DNA of 64,000 nt, taken from positions 1,905,768-1,969,767 of the forward strand of contig CAHIKZ030005641.1 in NCBI GenBank assembly GCA_903632075.3, given 5' to 3'. Made by a program: the position numbers and the translations under genes. The first letter of the stretch is position 1, and each line of letters starts with the position of its first letter. Below the pieces are notes generated by a model. It was not told the origin of the DNA. It made no database searches and saw only the letters and a list, made by a program, of their open reading frames with translations. Below are positions 9,861 to 21,488 of this stretch, piece after piece. The stretch is from Acanthosepion pharaonis (taxonomy: Eukaryota > Mollusca > Cephalopoda > Sepiida > Sepiidae).

Positions 9861-10039
9861 GTAAGCCATCATTTTGTTGCATGTTTTCTTAATAGTCCTC
9901 AGTCAGGATCTGGGATTTCAATCTGGAATTAAATTCAGAAACAATTTGGGGTAGTTAATACATATTTTAGAAAATTAAATTTTAGCTTTAAATTAAAACT
10001 TTTATTGCAAAACAAACAAAAAAGAATATATGATCTGAA
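9861..10039 (+). other. Intron start after splice donor
   Basis: Sequence after GTAAGC is AT-rich with stops in all frames. The open frame of the exon runs on only 32 nt to a TAA at 9890, which would be used only if the intron were retained. Confidence 0.6.
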
Positions 10040-10160
10040 TCCTGTTCTTTTATTGTCCTTTCTCCTCACTAAAGTCTTTTCATTCTTTTCCACTCCTAGT
10101 AATCCCTTGCATCTTAGTGGCGTTATCACCTTGCTTGGCAGTGAAATGATTAAATAAAGA
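10040..10160 (+). mobile_element. LINE family A, 3' tail
   Basis: TAATCCCTTGCATCTTAGTGG, CACCTTGCTTGGCAGTGAAATG and an A/T end match the 3' terminus of the jockey-like LINE (full examples at 17.9-18.0 and 48.1 kb). Confidence 0.65.
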
Positions 10161-10430
10161 TATCATTGTTTCTATTTTTGTATCTTATTATTGGCTGAAC
10201 CGAGGAAAATTTTGCATGTATTAACAACTCAAATTATGACTGTCTCATAATGAACTCTTCCCTTCAAAGTCTGTCAGATACAATGATGGTGGAAGCAACT
10301 GTTTTGCATTTTCATAATAATTGTCAGTCATGACTGGCGCTTTCAGTATAGAATCAAAGTTGGAAACAATTTGGGTTAGAGTGAGTAAATTTTTACTGTA
10401 TTCAAAAGTTAAAAATAAATTCATCTATCT

Positions 10431-10433
<3 letters not shown>
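10161..10433. other. Non-coding DNA
   Basis: No feature recognised. Confidence 0.35.

Positions 10434-10515
<82 letters not shown>
10434..10515. repeat. (AT)n microsatellite
   Basis: About 80 bp of TA/AT with two GT interruptions. It lies about 90 bp outside the left arm of the fold-back element. Confidence 0.9.
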
Positions 10516-10519
<4 letters not shown>

Positions 10520-10603
10520 AATTAAGTTATGAAAAACTTGGTAATCTGTATCGGTAATCCCAGGAGGATGAAATCCTGAGAGCTCAATGTAAATCCAGAG
10601 CTA

Positions 10604-11813
10604 ATATTTTAAAGAAAAACAGACAACTTTAAGGTTCTATTATAATAATTTATTTCACCAGAGCCCTTTTAAAGGACGCTGGATCATCAGATAGCACTTC
10701 CAAAAAATGAAACGAAGAATGAAATGAAAATTGATGGGTAGTGTAAGTTTTTGTAATTTAACAGAGAGTGTAATAAGGGGTAGTTAGAGAGACATGGTAG
10801 AGTTTAGGGAGGGTTTAATTTAATATCTATCTCAATCATACTTAGTATTGGGGGAGGAAGAGTGAGAAGACCTTGACCTATTTAAACAGTTAACTTAACG
10901 GAAGTGATATATTGAAATGGGCGGGGAAGAAGAAAGAAAAGAAAAAGGAAAAAAGAAAGAAGAGGGAAGTAAAGAGAAAGAGGCTGTAAATGAGTTTTAC
11001 ATATGGAGGAGATGGGTGGTAAGTTTTAGCAATTTATGTAAAGAAATAGATTTTAATGTTTGATAGTAATTTAGATGTCTAAAAACACCTGAAGAAATTA
11101 ATTTGATGCTTGCTAGCAATTTAAATATTTAACTTTTTTACAAATAATTTAGGGATTTAATATAAGTTAAATACTGTATTTCTTAACACATTCATAGAGA
11201 ACATATTAAAAAAAAGAGTTTTAAACTATAACAGTTTGTTTACCCGACCAATGTAAAAGACAGTTACGGTAACATCTTTATCAGTTTGAATCTAATTCAT
11301 GAATGTAATTTGTAATTATTTTTAGATGGGTAATCTTTCTTACTTAAAATTTAGGTTTCGAATTAAGATGGAGTAATATTTGAAGGTAATATTAAAGATT
11401 TTTTTTTTTTTTTCATATATATACCACATATATACTTATGCAAATCCTACATATACATATGTTCATTTACATGTGCAATTACACACATAGGCACACACAT
11501 GTATTGATATACACAGGTACCTGTGTTTATATCAATACAATTTATTCATACATAAATTACATATACATACATTTACAAATAATTACATATATTTATATTT
11601 AAATTTTTTCTTTAATTTCACAGTTAATGTTTAACATTAGGTGATGACTTAAGTGTTTAAATATCCAAATATTTCTAATTTAATATTTTACTATCAATAT
11701 TGATAGTTAAATATTGATATATTTAAATTTAAATTAAATTATCAATTTAAAATGAAAATACCTCCAGATGATTAATCTCACAATTCTAATTAGAGAATAT
11801 TAAAAGAGAAAGT
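10604..11813 (+). repeat. Left arm of long inverted repeat
   Basis: Landmarks shared in reverse with the right arm include GATCATCAGATAGCACTTCC (10681), GGGCGGGGAAGAAGAAAG (10920), CATATGGAGGAGATGGG, ACAGTTACGGTAACATC and CTAATTAGAGAATATTAAAA at the inner end. A purine-rich tract lies at 10925-10982. Confidence 0.9.
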
Positions 11814-11859
11814 TTGTCTATTAGTTTAAGGAAATATTTTCTTAAACTAATAGACAAAC
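11812..11859. repeat. Perfect 19-bp hairpin at the arm/core junction
   Basis: GTTTGTCTATTAGTTTAAG (11812-11830) and its exact complement (11841-11859) flank a 10-nt AT loop. It lies exactly where the left arm stops and the Penelope-like remnant starts. No such hairpin is visible at the right arm's inner end. Confidence 0.85.
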
Positions 11860-12472
11860 ATTTTAGAAAAGATGAACTATTGAAAAAGATGTTCAACAAA
11901 ATGAATTTAAAAATTAGTTATTCCTGCATAAGCAATGTAGAAAAAAATTATTAGTTCTCACAATAGTAAAATTATAAGAGAATTTCATAATAATCAACTA
12001 CAAAAAGATCTTAATGCAAACCAAAAGAACACATCTACCTGTAATTGCAGGGAAGGATCCGTTTGTCCAGTAGAGGGAATATGCATGGCAGAAAATGGAA
12101 TACGGAGCTACAATTTTCCCCAAGGAAGATATTAAACAGAAAAAGATATACATCGGAATATCGGCAGGAAATTAGAAGCAACATTTTTATAACCTTCGCC
12201 AGTCCTTCACAAATAAATCTAAAAAACACCAAACAGGACTGTCAAAACATTATTGGGATTCGTTGGAGAGCAACTTAACCCCACAAGTATAATGGAAAAT
12301 CGTCTCGAGGGCTAGAACACCAATAAATTTCAGAGACCGATATGACTTGTGCATAAAAGAGAAGATCCTAATAATAAAGCATAAAGACCCAGACATATTA
12401 CTGAACAAACATAACGAGTTAATTTTTAAATGTAGACATAAAAACTACCTCAATCTAACTAAATATATTTAG
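11860..12472 (+). pseudogene. Penelope-like element, C-terminal GIY-YIG part, degraded
   Basis: Reading across frames: FRKDELLKKMFNK and LKISYSCISNVEKNY (11862-11950); TCNCREGSVCPVEGIC, a Cys cluster (from 12040); KKIYIGISAGN, the YIG of the GIY-YIG endonuclease (12141-12175). Then TGLSKHYW (about 12236-12260), YDLCIKEKILIIK and LIFKCRHKN just before a stop at 12472. These follow the conserved order of the C-terminal linker and nuclease domain of Penelope-like retroelements. At least two internal stops and frameshifts are present, and the reverse transcriptase domain is absent. No activity is expected. Confidence 0.75.
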
Positions 12473-12685
12473 AAATAACTATATAGAAAGGAAAATATTA
12501 TTTTTAGATTTAAAATGAATGTATGAACACATGGATGCAGATGCATAATCGTATGTATACCAAAGTGTAGATGAATTTGGACATTGATATGTGATTTTAT
12601 GTATGTACGTATGTATGAGCATTTTGGATAAGGGTGTATATATGCATATATGTGTATGTATGGAATGTAGGCGTGTGTGTGTGTG

Positions 12686-12725
<40 letters not shown>

Positions 12726-12881
12726 GTGTCATGGATATAAAATTGTATGTGGTCTGTATGTGTGTATATGTATATAGATGTAAATATTTGAGAGTTAATG
12801 TGTGAATATATGTAAAATATAGTAATATAAATACATATGCATGTATGGATGTTTATGGGTACGGATCTGTTTTTTATATGC

Positions 12882-12935
<54 letters not shown>

Positions 12936-13010
12936 AGAAAGTATTCCAATGGAAGGACATAAAGTTATTTTATTGAAGTTTTATTATTACTCTTATTAAT
13001 ATTTAATCTC
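12473..13010. repeat. TA/GT-rich simple-sequence stretch in the fold-back loop
   Basis: GT and TA runs are at about 12674-12724 and 12884-12927, with ATGTATG variants between. Minus-strand open frames up to 156 codons are Tyr-Ile-His repeats from these dinucleotides and are not genes. Confidence 0.8.
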
Positions 13011-14207
13011 ACTTTCTCTTTTAATATTCTCTAATTAGAATTGTGAGATTGAATATTTATCATCTGGAGGTATTTTCATTTTAAATTGATAATTTAATTT
13101 AAATATATCAATCTTTAACTATCAATATTAATAGTAAAATATTAAATTAGAAATATTTGGATATTTAAACACTTAAGTCATCACCTAACGTTAAACATTA
13201 ACTGTGAAATTAAAGAAAAAATTTAAATAAATTTTAAAATTAATATATGTAATTATTTGTAAATGTATATGTATATGTATGTAATTTATGTATGAATATG
13301 TATAGGTACCTGTGTATGCCTATGTGTGTAATGGCACATGTAAATGAACATATGTATATGTAGGATTTGCAAAAGTATATATGTGGTATATATATGAAAA
13401 AAAAAACAAACAAAATCTTTAATATTACCTTCAAATATTACTCCATCTTAATTCGAAACCTAAACTTTAAGTAAGAAAGATTACCCATCTAAAAATAATT
13501 ACAAATTACATTCATGAATTAGATTCAAACTGATAAAGATGTTACCGTAACTGTCTTTTACATTGGTCGGGTAAACAAACTGTTATAGTTTAAAACTCTT
13601 TTTTTTAATATGTTCTCTATGAATGTGTTAAGAAATACAGTATTTAACTTATATTAAATCCCTAAATTATTTGTAAAAAAGTTAAATATTTAAATTGCTA
13701 GCAAGCATCAAATTAATTTCTTCGGGTGTTTTTAGACATCTAAATTACTATCAAACATTAAAATCTATTTCTTTACATAAATTGCTAAAACTTACCACCC
13801 ATCTCCTCCATATGTAAAACCCATTTACAGCCTCTTTCTCTTTATTTCCCTCTTCTTTCTTTTTTCCTTTTTCTTTTCTTTCTTCTTCCCCGCCCATTTC
13901 AATATATCACTTCCATTAAGTTAACTGTTTAAATAGGTCATGGTCTTCTCACTCTTCCTCCCCCAATACTAAGTATGATTGAGATAGATATTAAATTAAA
14001 CCCTCCCTAAACTCTACCATGTCTCTCTAACTACTCCTTATTACACTCTTTGATAAATTACAAAAACTTACACTACCCATCAATTTTCATTTCATTCTTC
14101 GTTTCATTTTTTGGAAGTGCTATCTGATGATCCGGCGTCCTTTAAAAGATCTGGTGAAATAAATTATTATAATGGAACCTTAAAGTGGTCTGTTTTTCTT
14201 TAAAATA
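13011..14207 (-). repeat. Right arm of long inverted repeat
   Basis: It is the reverse complement of 10604-11813 with scattered substitutions. The pyrimidine-rich tract at 13831-13890 mirrors the purine tract of the left arm. Confidence 0.9.
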
Positions 14208-14386
14208 TATATATGTATATATATATATGGTGTTAACAAAACACTGCTCAATTTTAGGAAATGAGTTTCTTTAGCATAACTAATTTTAAAAAATTTCTGA
14301 TGAAGCTAAAGTAAAAGGGAAATGTGTTAAATTTATGTTTTCTATTTCTTCCTTATTCTGTCATATTTTATCTCATATTAAGGAGA

Positions 14387-14518
14387 TAAGTAGCATGGTT
14401 ACTTACCATATTGTGCACTTTCACCTGTGGATCTTCAGGTCTGTTATTTTGATTATCCTAGCATTTATCGGCTTGAAGATCTTGAAATGTACTAGCAAAT
14501 AAGTCACCATGCTACTTA
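14387..14518. mobile_element. Small MITE-like element with 19-bp inverted ends
   Basis: TAAGTAGCATGGTTACTTA at 14387-14405 and TAAGTCACCATGCTACTTA at 14500-14518 are inverted copies with one mismatch, 132 bp end to end. No flanking target duplication was confirmed. Confidence 0.45.
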
Positions 14519-14525
14519 ACATATA

Positions 14526-14690
14526 CTTGTGTATAAGTTGACTTCATATAGAGTGAGACCCCTGAATTTTTTTCCATGATTTTTAACCTCTTCCAAAAAA
14601 TTACCTATGTATAGTGTGACCCCTCTGTTTTTGTGTAAAATCTGATCATAAAAACTCATGCTATACTTGAACATATATAGTATCGTTTTA
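14526..14690. mobile_element. Short DNA-transposon remnant, related to 50.95-51.17 kb
   Basis: ACTTGTGTATAAGTTGACTT, TAGTGTGACCCCTCTG, TTTTTAACCTCTTCCAAAAA and AAAACTCATGCTATACTTGA recur in the same order at 50951-51170. The terminal phrase resembles pogo/Tigger-type ends. Two internal near-repeats of the TGTATAGTGTGACC motif are present. Confidence 0.5.
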
Positions 14691-16780
14691 ATACAATCTT
14701 AGATTTCCCTGTTTTAACATTGGGCACTTTTTGTTTTGTGTTTTTACAACTTCTAATCCTGTGGGTCATTAACATTTTATAGATAATATATATATCCAAA
14801 ACATTTTTTTCCACTTTGTCATAGATTTTCCTAAAATATATATCTTAATGATGGCCTGAAGTTTGCATTCAAGCATGAAACACTGTCACCACTCAGTTTT
14901 GACTTAAGGTCCACTCTTAGATTTACACTGTCTCTATTCCTGATATTGAGTACCTTTACCTATAAGATACAGCACACCTTAAAACTATATTCTTTATCAG
15001 ATATCAAAACAAGTTTGTTAAATTCGGCGAACAAGGTTTGTCTGTTAAATATTTTTATTATATTTCCAAATAAGCTACTGTACATTGAAATCAAAATTTT
15101 GGATAAACTGTTAGTTAGTGTTAGTGTTGTATTATCAAGAATTGGGTCTAGACAAAATATTGTTGGCTACATACTACATTTTTACAGACTTGGGATTTGA
15201 ATTTTGTTGGTTGAATTTAACAAAATTTATTTGGATAAATAGTTGCTGCCTAAGTATACCTTATATAATAATATCATTTAAATGATACCAAAATCTACAA
15301 CTCAGAATTTTATGTAACAACAATCATCAGGTAGAAATATAGAACCAAGCTATCATTTAACTTATATACTCTGGGAGTGCGGGTAACTCTTACCATGGAT
15401 GTGTATTTTGATTAAATATTTGTTCTTATGCCAGCATGTGGTCATAAGCTTGCTTCTCTTATTCAACAATTGAGCACCCATTCATTGTAGGATTATCAAT
15501 TTTTCAGTCAGGCACAAATTACAGTCTTTACCAGCTCTGTTATAAGGTCTTGATTTGGCCAGTACTTTCCATGTGATGGTAGACATCTCCTTTCCATTGT
15601 CAATGACATTCCAATAGTAATTAGAAAGCAGTGCGCTACCTTTGTATTTACTGTTGCTCACTCATTTTATGATTGTAGTATCATCTTTTCGATTCATCCT
15701 TGACTGCACCTATGTAGTATTTAGTCTCTCTAACACTAATCACCTTAACTTCATAGATAACATCCCTTATCAAACATACTCCGTTCAAAGAGCATTCCTT
15801 TTAGTTATTTTCACTTTTTCAAAATTACATTTCTTCTTCTTTTCCTCCTTCCCATCCTCTTTACCACATCTTCCTCCTCTCTCACTTTTCCTTCCAATTT
15901 AATATTATTATGTAAATTTCTTGGTCGGAAAACATTCATCATTCCAGCTCAGAAGGGCTGGGGATCAGGCAGATACTACACTTTAATCTTTGGTAACATG
16001 CAAGGAAACAACATCCTTGATTCTTCTTAATATTTCTTCTTGTCACTACACAATGCACAACAAAATTGTACAGAAGTCCCCAGGTGCACCAACACACAAT
16101 ACTGATGAAATAAACACACACAATATCAAATGAATAAAAGCAGTGACGCTTAAAATATGTTTATAATTGTCAACGTGTGGCAGTATTCATTTTGCATAGG
16201 GACCCAAGGATAAAAGCTGTCCTTTGTCCTAGAAATAATAGATCTAAATTGTTACCCTGAGGGTAACAGATCAAACAAGTGTTACCCAGGATGCATGCTG
16301 TCTTTTGTTATGTTTTCTGTTCTGCTGCAACACTATGTATTTGAAATATCCTCCAAAGAGTGCAGCAAGCAACCAATTATTTTCTGGGCAACATTTATAA
16401 CTCTCTGGAGAGCCCTCCTTTCTACTGTTGATCAGCTGGATAACAAAACAGTGATGCCATGCACTGGCAAATTCACAACAGAATAGCAATCAGAAAAATC
16501 ATCATCAACTCCCTTTGGGAATTATTTTTTCCTGAGCATACTCAGTAAATACAATTGATGCTGTGCATTCTTGCCTATTGTGCTGGTATTACCATTCCAG
16601 GAGAGATCCACTGCAATGTGTTTTTTAAGCAGTGTATCAACACCTCTGTGTTATTTAATTCTGAAATCTAAATATTTTGTATGCAATTTTATTTTCAACT
16701 ACAATTAATGTGTACATAATTTTATACTTTCAGAGCAAAGGTATGTTTTTTAGATATATACTTTGTAGATGATAAAATGT
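14691..16780. other. Non-coding DNA
   Basis: No gene recognised. The 84-codon frame at 14946-15200 and the 86-codon frame at 15642-15902 lack recognisable domains. The phrase GATATTGAGTACCTTTACC near 14940 recurs at about 29975, so this includes old unclassified repeat sequence. A C/T-rich stretch lies at 15815-15900. Confidence 0.4.
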
Positions 16781-16987
16781 ATTAAATGGTAATTTTAAAA
16801 AAATGTATTACTGGTAATTTTATTATAAAAATGTATTATGCTTTTTTTAGGATTGCATTGTTGGTCATTTTGCTCTAAAAAAAGTACTTTTGGTAATATT
16901 TTTATGAAAAGGTATTGCTGATACTTTTACTATTAAAAATGTTTTGATTTTTGTTTGGGGTTTCACTATTTACCCATAACTGGGACC
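16781..16987 (+). repeat. Unclassified repeat shared with 23.86-23.99 kb
   Basis: Repeated ATGTATTA/TGGTAATTTT phrases and the end GGGGTTTCACTATTTACCCATA recur at 23860-23980 in similar order. It abuts a LINE on its right. Confidence 0.4.
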
Positions 16988-18015
16988 CTAACAATTGCTA
17001 CTAATAGCCACTCTTCTAAAGCTGTTTGCATTAATACTGGTGCCCTCTTTGGACCTACGTTGCTCTGAATGTTCATCAAAGACCTTCCTGATATCATCAG
17101 TTCTCAACTCTGTATGCTGATGGCATAACTATTTACTCCTGTCTTAATGGCAAGTCAGATCAGAATGATATGGCCAAATTGGTAGCTGATCTCAGAAATA
17201 ATGTACAATATGTTGTTAACTAGGGCAAGAAATGGCTTGTCAATTTTAATGCTTCCAAAATGAAACTGCTCTGTCTTTTGCCTTCCATCTGTATTGCTAA
17301 TGCTAGCTGCTAGGAGAGTGACTCAGTGTTCCTTCTTGGACTAATATTTTCTGCTGACATGAAGTGGAATGATTATATTGAATCAATTGCTAGGTCTGGT
17401 TCTAGAAATGTTGATTCACTGTGTTGTGCTAGACTATTTTTCTTGCCAGAATTTAACACTTTTATAAGTCTACCACTCATCGATGCATAGAATATCACTG
17501 TCATGTTTGGTCTGATGCTTCTGCTATGCATTTAGAGATTCTTGATAAAATGTAAAGAATCTGCAGTATTATCAGTTCTGATCTGGCATCTCTGCTCCAG
17601 TCACTTTCCCACCACCATAATATATCTTCTCTCTGCCTTTTCTATAAATATTTTATGGTTATTGTTTTGATGAGCTTTACTCTTTGGCATTTAGACTTGA
17701 CAGATTTAAGTGAGTACTAGATTAGCAGCTAGATCTCATCATTTTACAGTTTTTGCTAGATGTAACTAACTTTTATGCTAACCATTTGTTTTCCTGCACT
17801 TCTCACTTGTAGAAATCTCATCTGGCTTCTTAATTTCCAGTTAACTTTGATTTTAAAAAATTGGAAGGCAATATCCATTGTTATCTTCTTTCTTAATTCC
17901 TGTTCTTTTATATTTCCTTCTTCTTAATGTTTTTATTTTTCTCCTATTCTTTCACACTTAATAACCTCTTGCATCATGGTGGCTCTATTGCCTTACTTGG
18001 GGTGAAATGGTTACA
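16988..18015 (+). pseudogene. LINE family A (jockey/CR1-like), RT C-terminal half to 3' end
   Basis: Fragments read NSHSSKAVCINTG, FGPTLL and IKDLPDIISSQL, then the catalytic loop region (ITIYSCLNGKSDQND). Next come GKKWLVNFNASKMKLL, LLGLIFSADMKWNDYIESIA, and the C-terminal domain with many stops. It ends with the family 3' terminus CTTGCATCATGGTGGCT and TTGCCTTACTTGGGGTGAAATG. This is a 5'-truncated, frameshifted copy of a non-LTR retrotransposon reverse transcriptase. Confidence 0.8.
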
Positions 18016-18129
18016 AAGAAAAAAGAAACAGGAAAGCAACATGTAACCTACCTAATCAGCTTGTGTGTGTTTGGGTGGTAAACTTGGGGTTGGGATGGCA
18101 GGTATGGTAAAAAGACATATTTTACTAAG

Positions 18130-18400
18130 ACCATTGTGAGAAGACATTAGAAGTCATTCTCCTGGAGGCCAGCATCAGCCATGCTGATAGAAGGCAAAAA
18201 GGGTTCTCACAGACGATTAATAAAGAGCAGTTTTGGAGGTGTTAAAATTTGCAAGCCATTTCTTGCCCCAGTTAACAGATTGTAAGTCATTTTTTTAGAT
18301 CAGCTGCCAATTTAACCTTACCAAACAGATCAGTCTTGCCATTGACAGGAGTAACTCATTGTCATCAGCACTGATACCAAGTCTACAGCAGGGACTGCAA
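18130..18400 (-). pseudogene. LINE family A fragment, RT middle region
   Basis: The + strand phrase CTCCTGGAGGCCAGCATCAG, then GCAAGCCATTTCTTGCCCCAG and GTCATCAGCACTGATA, is the reverse of the RT region seen at 27.2 and 61.45 kb. It is short and mutated, next to but opposite in direction to the LINE at 17 kb. Confidence 0.65.
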
Positions 18401-18739
18401 AATATTGCCCTTGTTTAGAGTTTGCTCAGTAGAAGCTGCAGATTTTAACCTGGCCATTGCCATGGCATAGACAACACAAGAATAACATTATCCTTCATAT
18501 AATGCTATTTTTTTGTAAGATGGCAGTCTCTTTGTGTGCAAAGACTTTGCATATTTACTTCAGTGACTGTGATAACAAGCAAGTATATAAATGTATAAAT
18601 CCACATTTCAAGATAGTTTACACTTGTTTGAATTGTTTTTATCAACTAATGGTTGCCTGATACAAGGCCCATGAGCCATTCAAAATAGAGAGTTACTGAA
18701 TGATGTTATTGTAATGGCATATAACAAGTGAGTAAAAGA

Positions 18740-19153
18740 TGCATATTATGTAGATATGTAGGATAGATAACGGTTAACACTTGACTTTAAGAGGTTAAAA
18801 TTGTAGTGATTGGGGATATACCCTTTTGGGAATTTTTTCAACAGTGTAACAATTCTGGGGAAGAAGCTGTCTGAATTGAACTTCCTCCTTACTAATGGAA
18901 TGTGAATGGAATGAGGGTGAATCAACTTGGTGTCTGTGATCAGGTGGGTCTGAGCTGTGAAGGTCTGAACTGGTGAAACCAAGGAATATAGCTTGTCTGA
19001 ACATCTACCCTGAAAATAGTGATAGTAGCAAGAGACTAACAATGTTTGTACACTGGAAAATAATTTATCACCAACAAGTCTGTGTAAATGCTTTTGAATT
19101 TGGTCAAACCTGGAAAGTGAAATTGAGCAGCTCCAACCTAGATATGGCAGCAA
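18740..19153 (-). pseudogene. LINE C-terminal domain (jockey-like subfamily)
   Basis: A 135-codon open frame includes RFDQIQKHLHRLVGDKLF, then a Cys-Ser-Asp region (GRCSDKLYSLVSPVQ), IPLVRRKFNSDSFFPR and NFNLLKSSVNRYL. This is the order of the C-terminal end of jockey-like retrotransposon proteins. It is truncated upstream. A related copy lies at 35.6-36.1 kb. Confidence 0.7.
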
Positions 19154-19204
19154 AACTCCATTTTTTTATTTATTTATTTATTTATTTTTTTCTCTCTGTC
19201 TGAT

Positions 19205-19325
19205 TTGGCACTTGTAAAGATAGAGCATGGCAGGAGTCAGTACATCCTGGTGTGGTACGAGGAACTGACAATTACAAAGAAAAGGAAGTTGTGGTGAGCC
19301 ATGATTGTCCACATTCTGAAGTGGC
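19205..19325 (+). mobile_element. LINE family B, 3' end fragment
   Basis: GAAGTTGTGGTGAGCCATGA and TCCACATTCTGAAG match the LINE B terminus. It is preceded by a (TTTA)n run at 19162-19190. Confidence 0.55.
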
Positions 19326-19437
19326 ATGGCCAATAAAAGAAAAAGTGATAGATTGTATATATTTGTTCTACATGATGTCTGGAGTGAGCTTGACTCCCAA
19401 CAGACATTTCAGAATATTTTAGCATATTTATGTACAG

Positions 19438-19535
19438 GGTCCCAGCTATGAGTAATTAACAGGGAAGACTGGATCCTGTAGCCTTGTGTGACAACCAATC
19501 TAGGAGAAAACTCTAAATTCAAAACCAGCTTCTAG
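19438..19535 (+). mobile_element. SINE tail fragment
   Basis: CCAGCTATGAGTAATTAACAG, CTGTAGCCTTGTGTGACAACC and AATCTAGGAGAAAACTCTAA match the alternative SINE tail at 41.6 and 59.35 kb. Confidence 0.5.
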
Positions 19536-19649
19536 AGCATTGGGCTCTATCCGGTTATTTTGTCCAGGAAACACCACTGCTACTGCAGTCACAATCCATG
19601 GTGCCTATATGATTCTAATGGAATTATAGGTCTCATGACTGTGATATGA

Positions 19650-20852
19650 AGGGTGTCTCAAAAACATGTATACATATTTTGAAGCTTTCTCAAGAATAAT
19701 TCAAACAACTTGAACAAACTATATCTAGTTTGAATAATGTTTACAAAGAAAGTATTGATTGTAAATGCATGGTCTTAAGATTTCATCATTGCATATTTTC
19801 AAATTGTTTTCCCTTATGATTCTGACATAAGCAGCAATCAACATTTTGATTGGTATTTGGCTGCATTCTTACTCTATGGAAACTTTTATTTCAGTGATTT
19901 TTTTTTACTAGCTTTTTAGTGTAGACTTTATCTTTTAAGTATCCCCACAAGAAAAAGGGTTGAAGTTTAGTGAATGAGGAGGATGTAAATGTTGGTAAAA
20001 ATTTTTTGAGGCACTCTGTATATACACTAGATAGAAGAACAAAGTAAGTTTTTGTTATGTAAAAAATGTTTGTGTTGCTGACAATACAACACAATGGGAT
20101 CACAAGCAGTGATCAGCATTTCAATAAGTTGTTTGGACTTCTGTGAAAACTTTCCATCACCCTTTCTTGCTTCACAGGGTGTAGTTGATATCTGGTCTTT
20201 TGGAACAATTCTTGTGCACATCAACTTCAAACTTATCTCTAATTCATGAGATTGCAGGCTGTATGTGTGGATCTGATGAAACTCTTCATTACTACTTTTA
20301 ATTTCAACTGTATTTCCATACTTCCAGTAGTATTTCAGAATGAACTTTCTTTGTTCAAAACTAAGTGTTGTAATGTATGGCAAGAGTTTGTTGAGGTTGG
20401 AGGAAACATCTAAGCAATGGCTCTCCCAGCAACGGGGTAATAGGCAGAGGAGAAAGAGATGGGAGGTAACAAAAATTGGAAACCACATTAACTTTAGGAA
20501 CAAAATACCCATAGAACTGACTTCACAAGACTGCATGTCTTGCCAACTGCTGTTGGTTTTGTTTTCACGTTGCTTTTATTCGCATGAGGTATCTTATAAA
20601 GACCCGGATCTTGACCAGTTGAAGAGGCCCATATCTAGACATGCCAAGCTGTCCTGCCAAACCTGGATGTAACTGGTATTGACAGACATATCTGCATGCG
20701 ATCCAGGGCCTCTTTTGTGTCTCTACCAACATCCATTTGCCACTCTGAGACTGGATGATTTTAGTAATACTAACGTGTAAATGTGAAAGAAAGCAAATTG
20801 ACTTGAGCTATACACTGTAAAAGTGTATAATTAATTTTTTTTTTAACACCCT
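19650..20852 (-). mobile_element. Mariner-like DNA transposon, degenerate
   Basis: The ends are AGGGTGTCTCAAAAACATG at 19650 and, inverted, AACACCCTGTATA up to 20852, giving a shared AGGGTGT tip. On the minus strand an N-terminal stretch (LSFEQRKFILKYYWKYGN, about 20310-20363) resembles the helix-turn-helix start of mariner-type transposases. The downstream part reads FFLWGYLKDKVYTKK (about 19910-19960), the conserved end of the catalytic domain, then CQNHKGKQFENM. The middle with the catalytic acids is not recognisable. The 169-codon frame at 20027-20536 is part of this relic. Confidence 0.6.
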
Positions 20853-21357
20853 GTATAATTTGATCAATCAAAAAGTAATTCCTGTTCTTCTTTAATGACA
20901 ACTGATTTAATAGCAGAATCATATAAAACATACTAATAATATTAATATTAACCCCAAAGTCCCAGGATTTGAAATGTAATCCTCAGTAGTTTCCTTTTCT
21001 TCTCAATCCACCTTTGAATAAGGGCAGAAGTGAATTTATACATTTTCTTTGTTCTTGAAAATTTATGACAAAAATATTAAACACTATTAGATTGTTTATA
21101 AATAGGGCAAAATAATTCTAAGAAAACAATATGCAAGAAAAACTAGACAAAACAACAAAGTAACAATGGTGTTTACATGGAAAAAGGGATACTGTCAGGT
21201 GGTTCCAATTTCAAGGCAAGAAAGTACAAAAATATGGGGGATGAAACCGAAAACTGGTTCATTTTTATTAATTAGGAAGAAATCCCAGCATGCATGTATG
21301 ATTTGCCTATAAATTTTAGGAGGGGGTGGTTTTAGAAATCATTCTTTTAGTTTGAAA

Positions 21358-21360
<3 letters not shown>
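20853..21360. other. Non-coding DNA
   Basis: No gene or known repeat recognised. Confidence 0.4.

Positions 21361-21418
<58 letters not shown>
21361..21418. repeat. (TA)n microsatellite
   Basis: A 58-bp perfect TA run. Confidence 0.95.
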
Positions 21419-21421
<3 letters not shown>

Positions 21422-21488
21422 ATGATGATGTGAGTTGAAAATATGGTTTATATCTGCCAGAATGATTGAATAAGAAAGAAGTAGGAAA

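Larger units (their letters stand above)
10604..14207. mobile_element. 3.6-kb fold-back structure with a Penelope-like core
   Basis: Two arms of about 1.2 kb, 10604-11813 and 13011-14207, are inverted copies of each other at roughly 95 percent identity by eye. The outer tips are TTTTAAAGAAAAACAGAC and its complement. The 1.2-kb centre holds a degraded Penelope-like GIY-YIG coding remnant and a TA/GT-rich stretch. Penelope-like elements are known for terminal repeats that may be inverted, so this may be one rearranged element. Insertion of a Penelope fragment into a long-inverted-repeat DNA element is the alternative. Confidence 0.75.

Noticed and set aside
9258..9872. Minus-strand frames of 61 and 76 codons overlapping the exon
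   Set aside because: Antisense shadows of the + strand coding exon; they lack splice sites and composition support.
9861..9892. Exon reading through its donor to a stop at 9890
   Set aside because: GTAAGC at 9861 is a strong donor and the sequence after it turns AT-rich, so a terminal exon ending CCMFS is less likely than splicing.
12479..12949. 156-codon minus-strand open frame
   Set aside because: It is made of Tyr-Ile-His repeats from TA/GT simple sequence, with no codon bias or domain.
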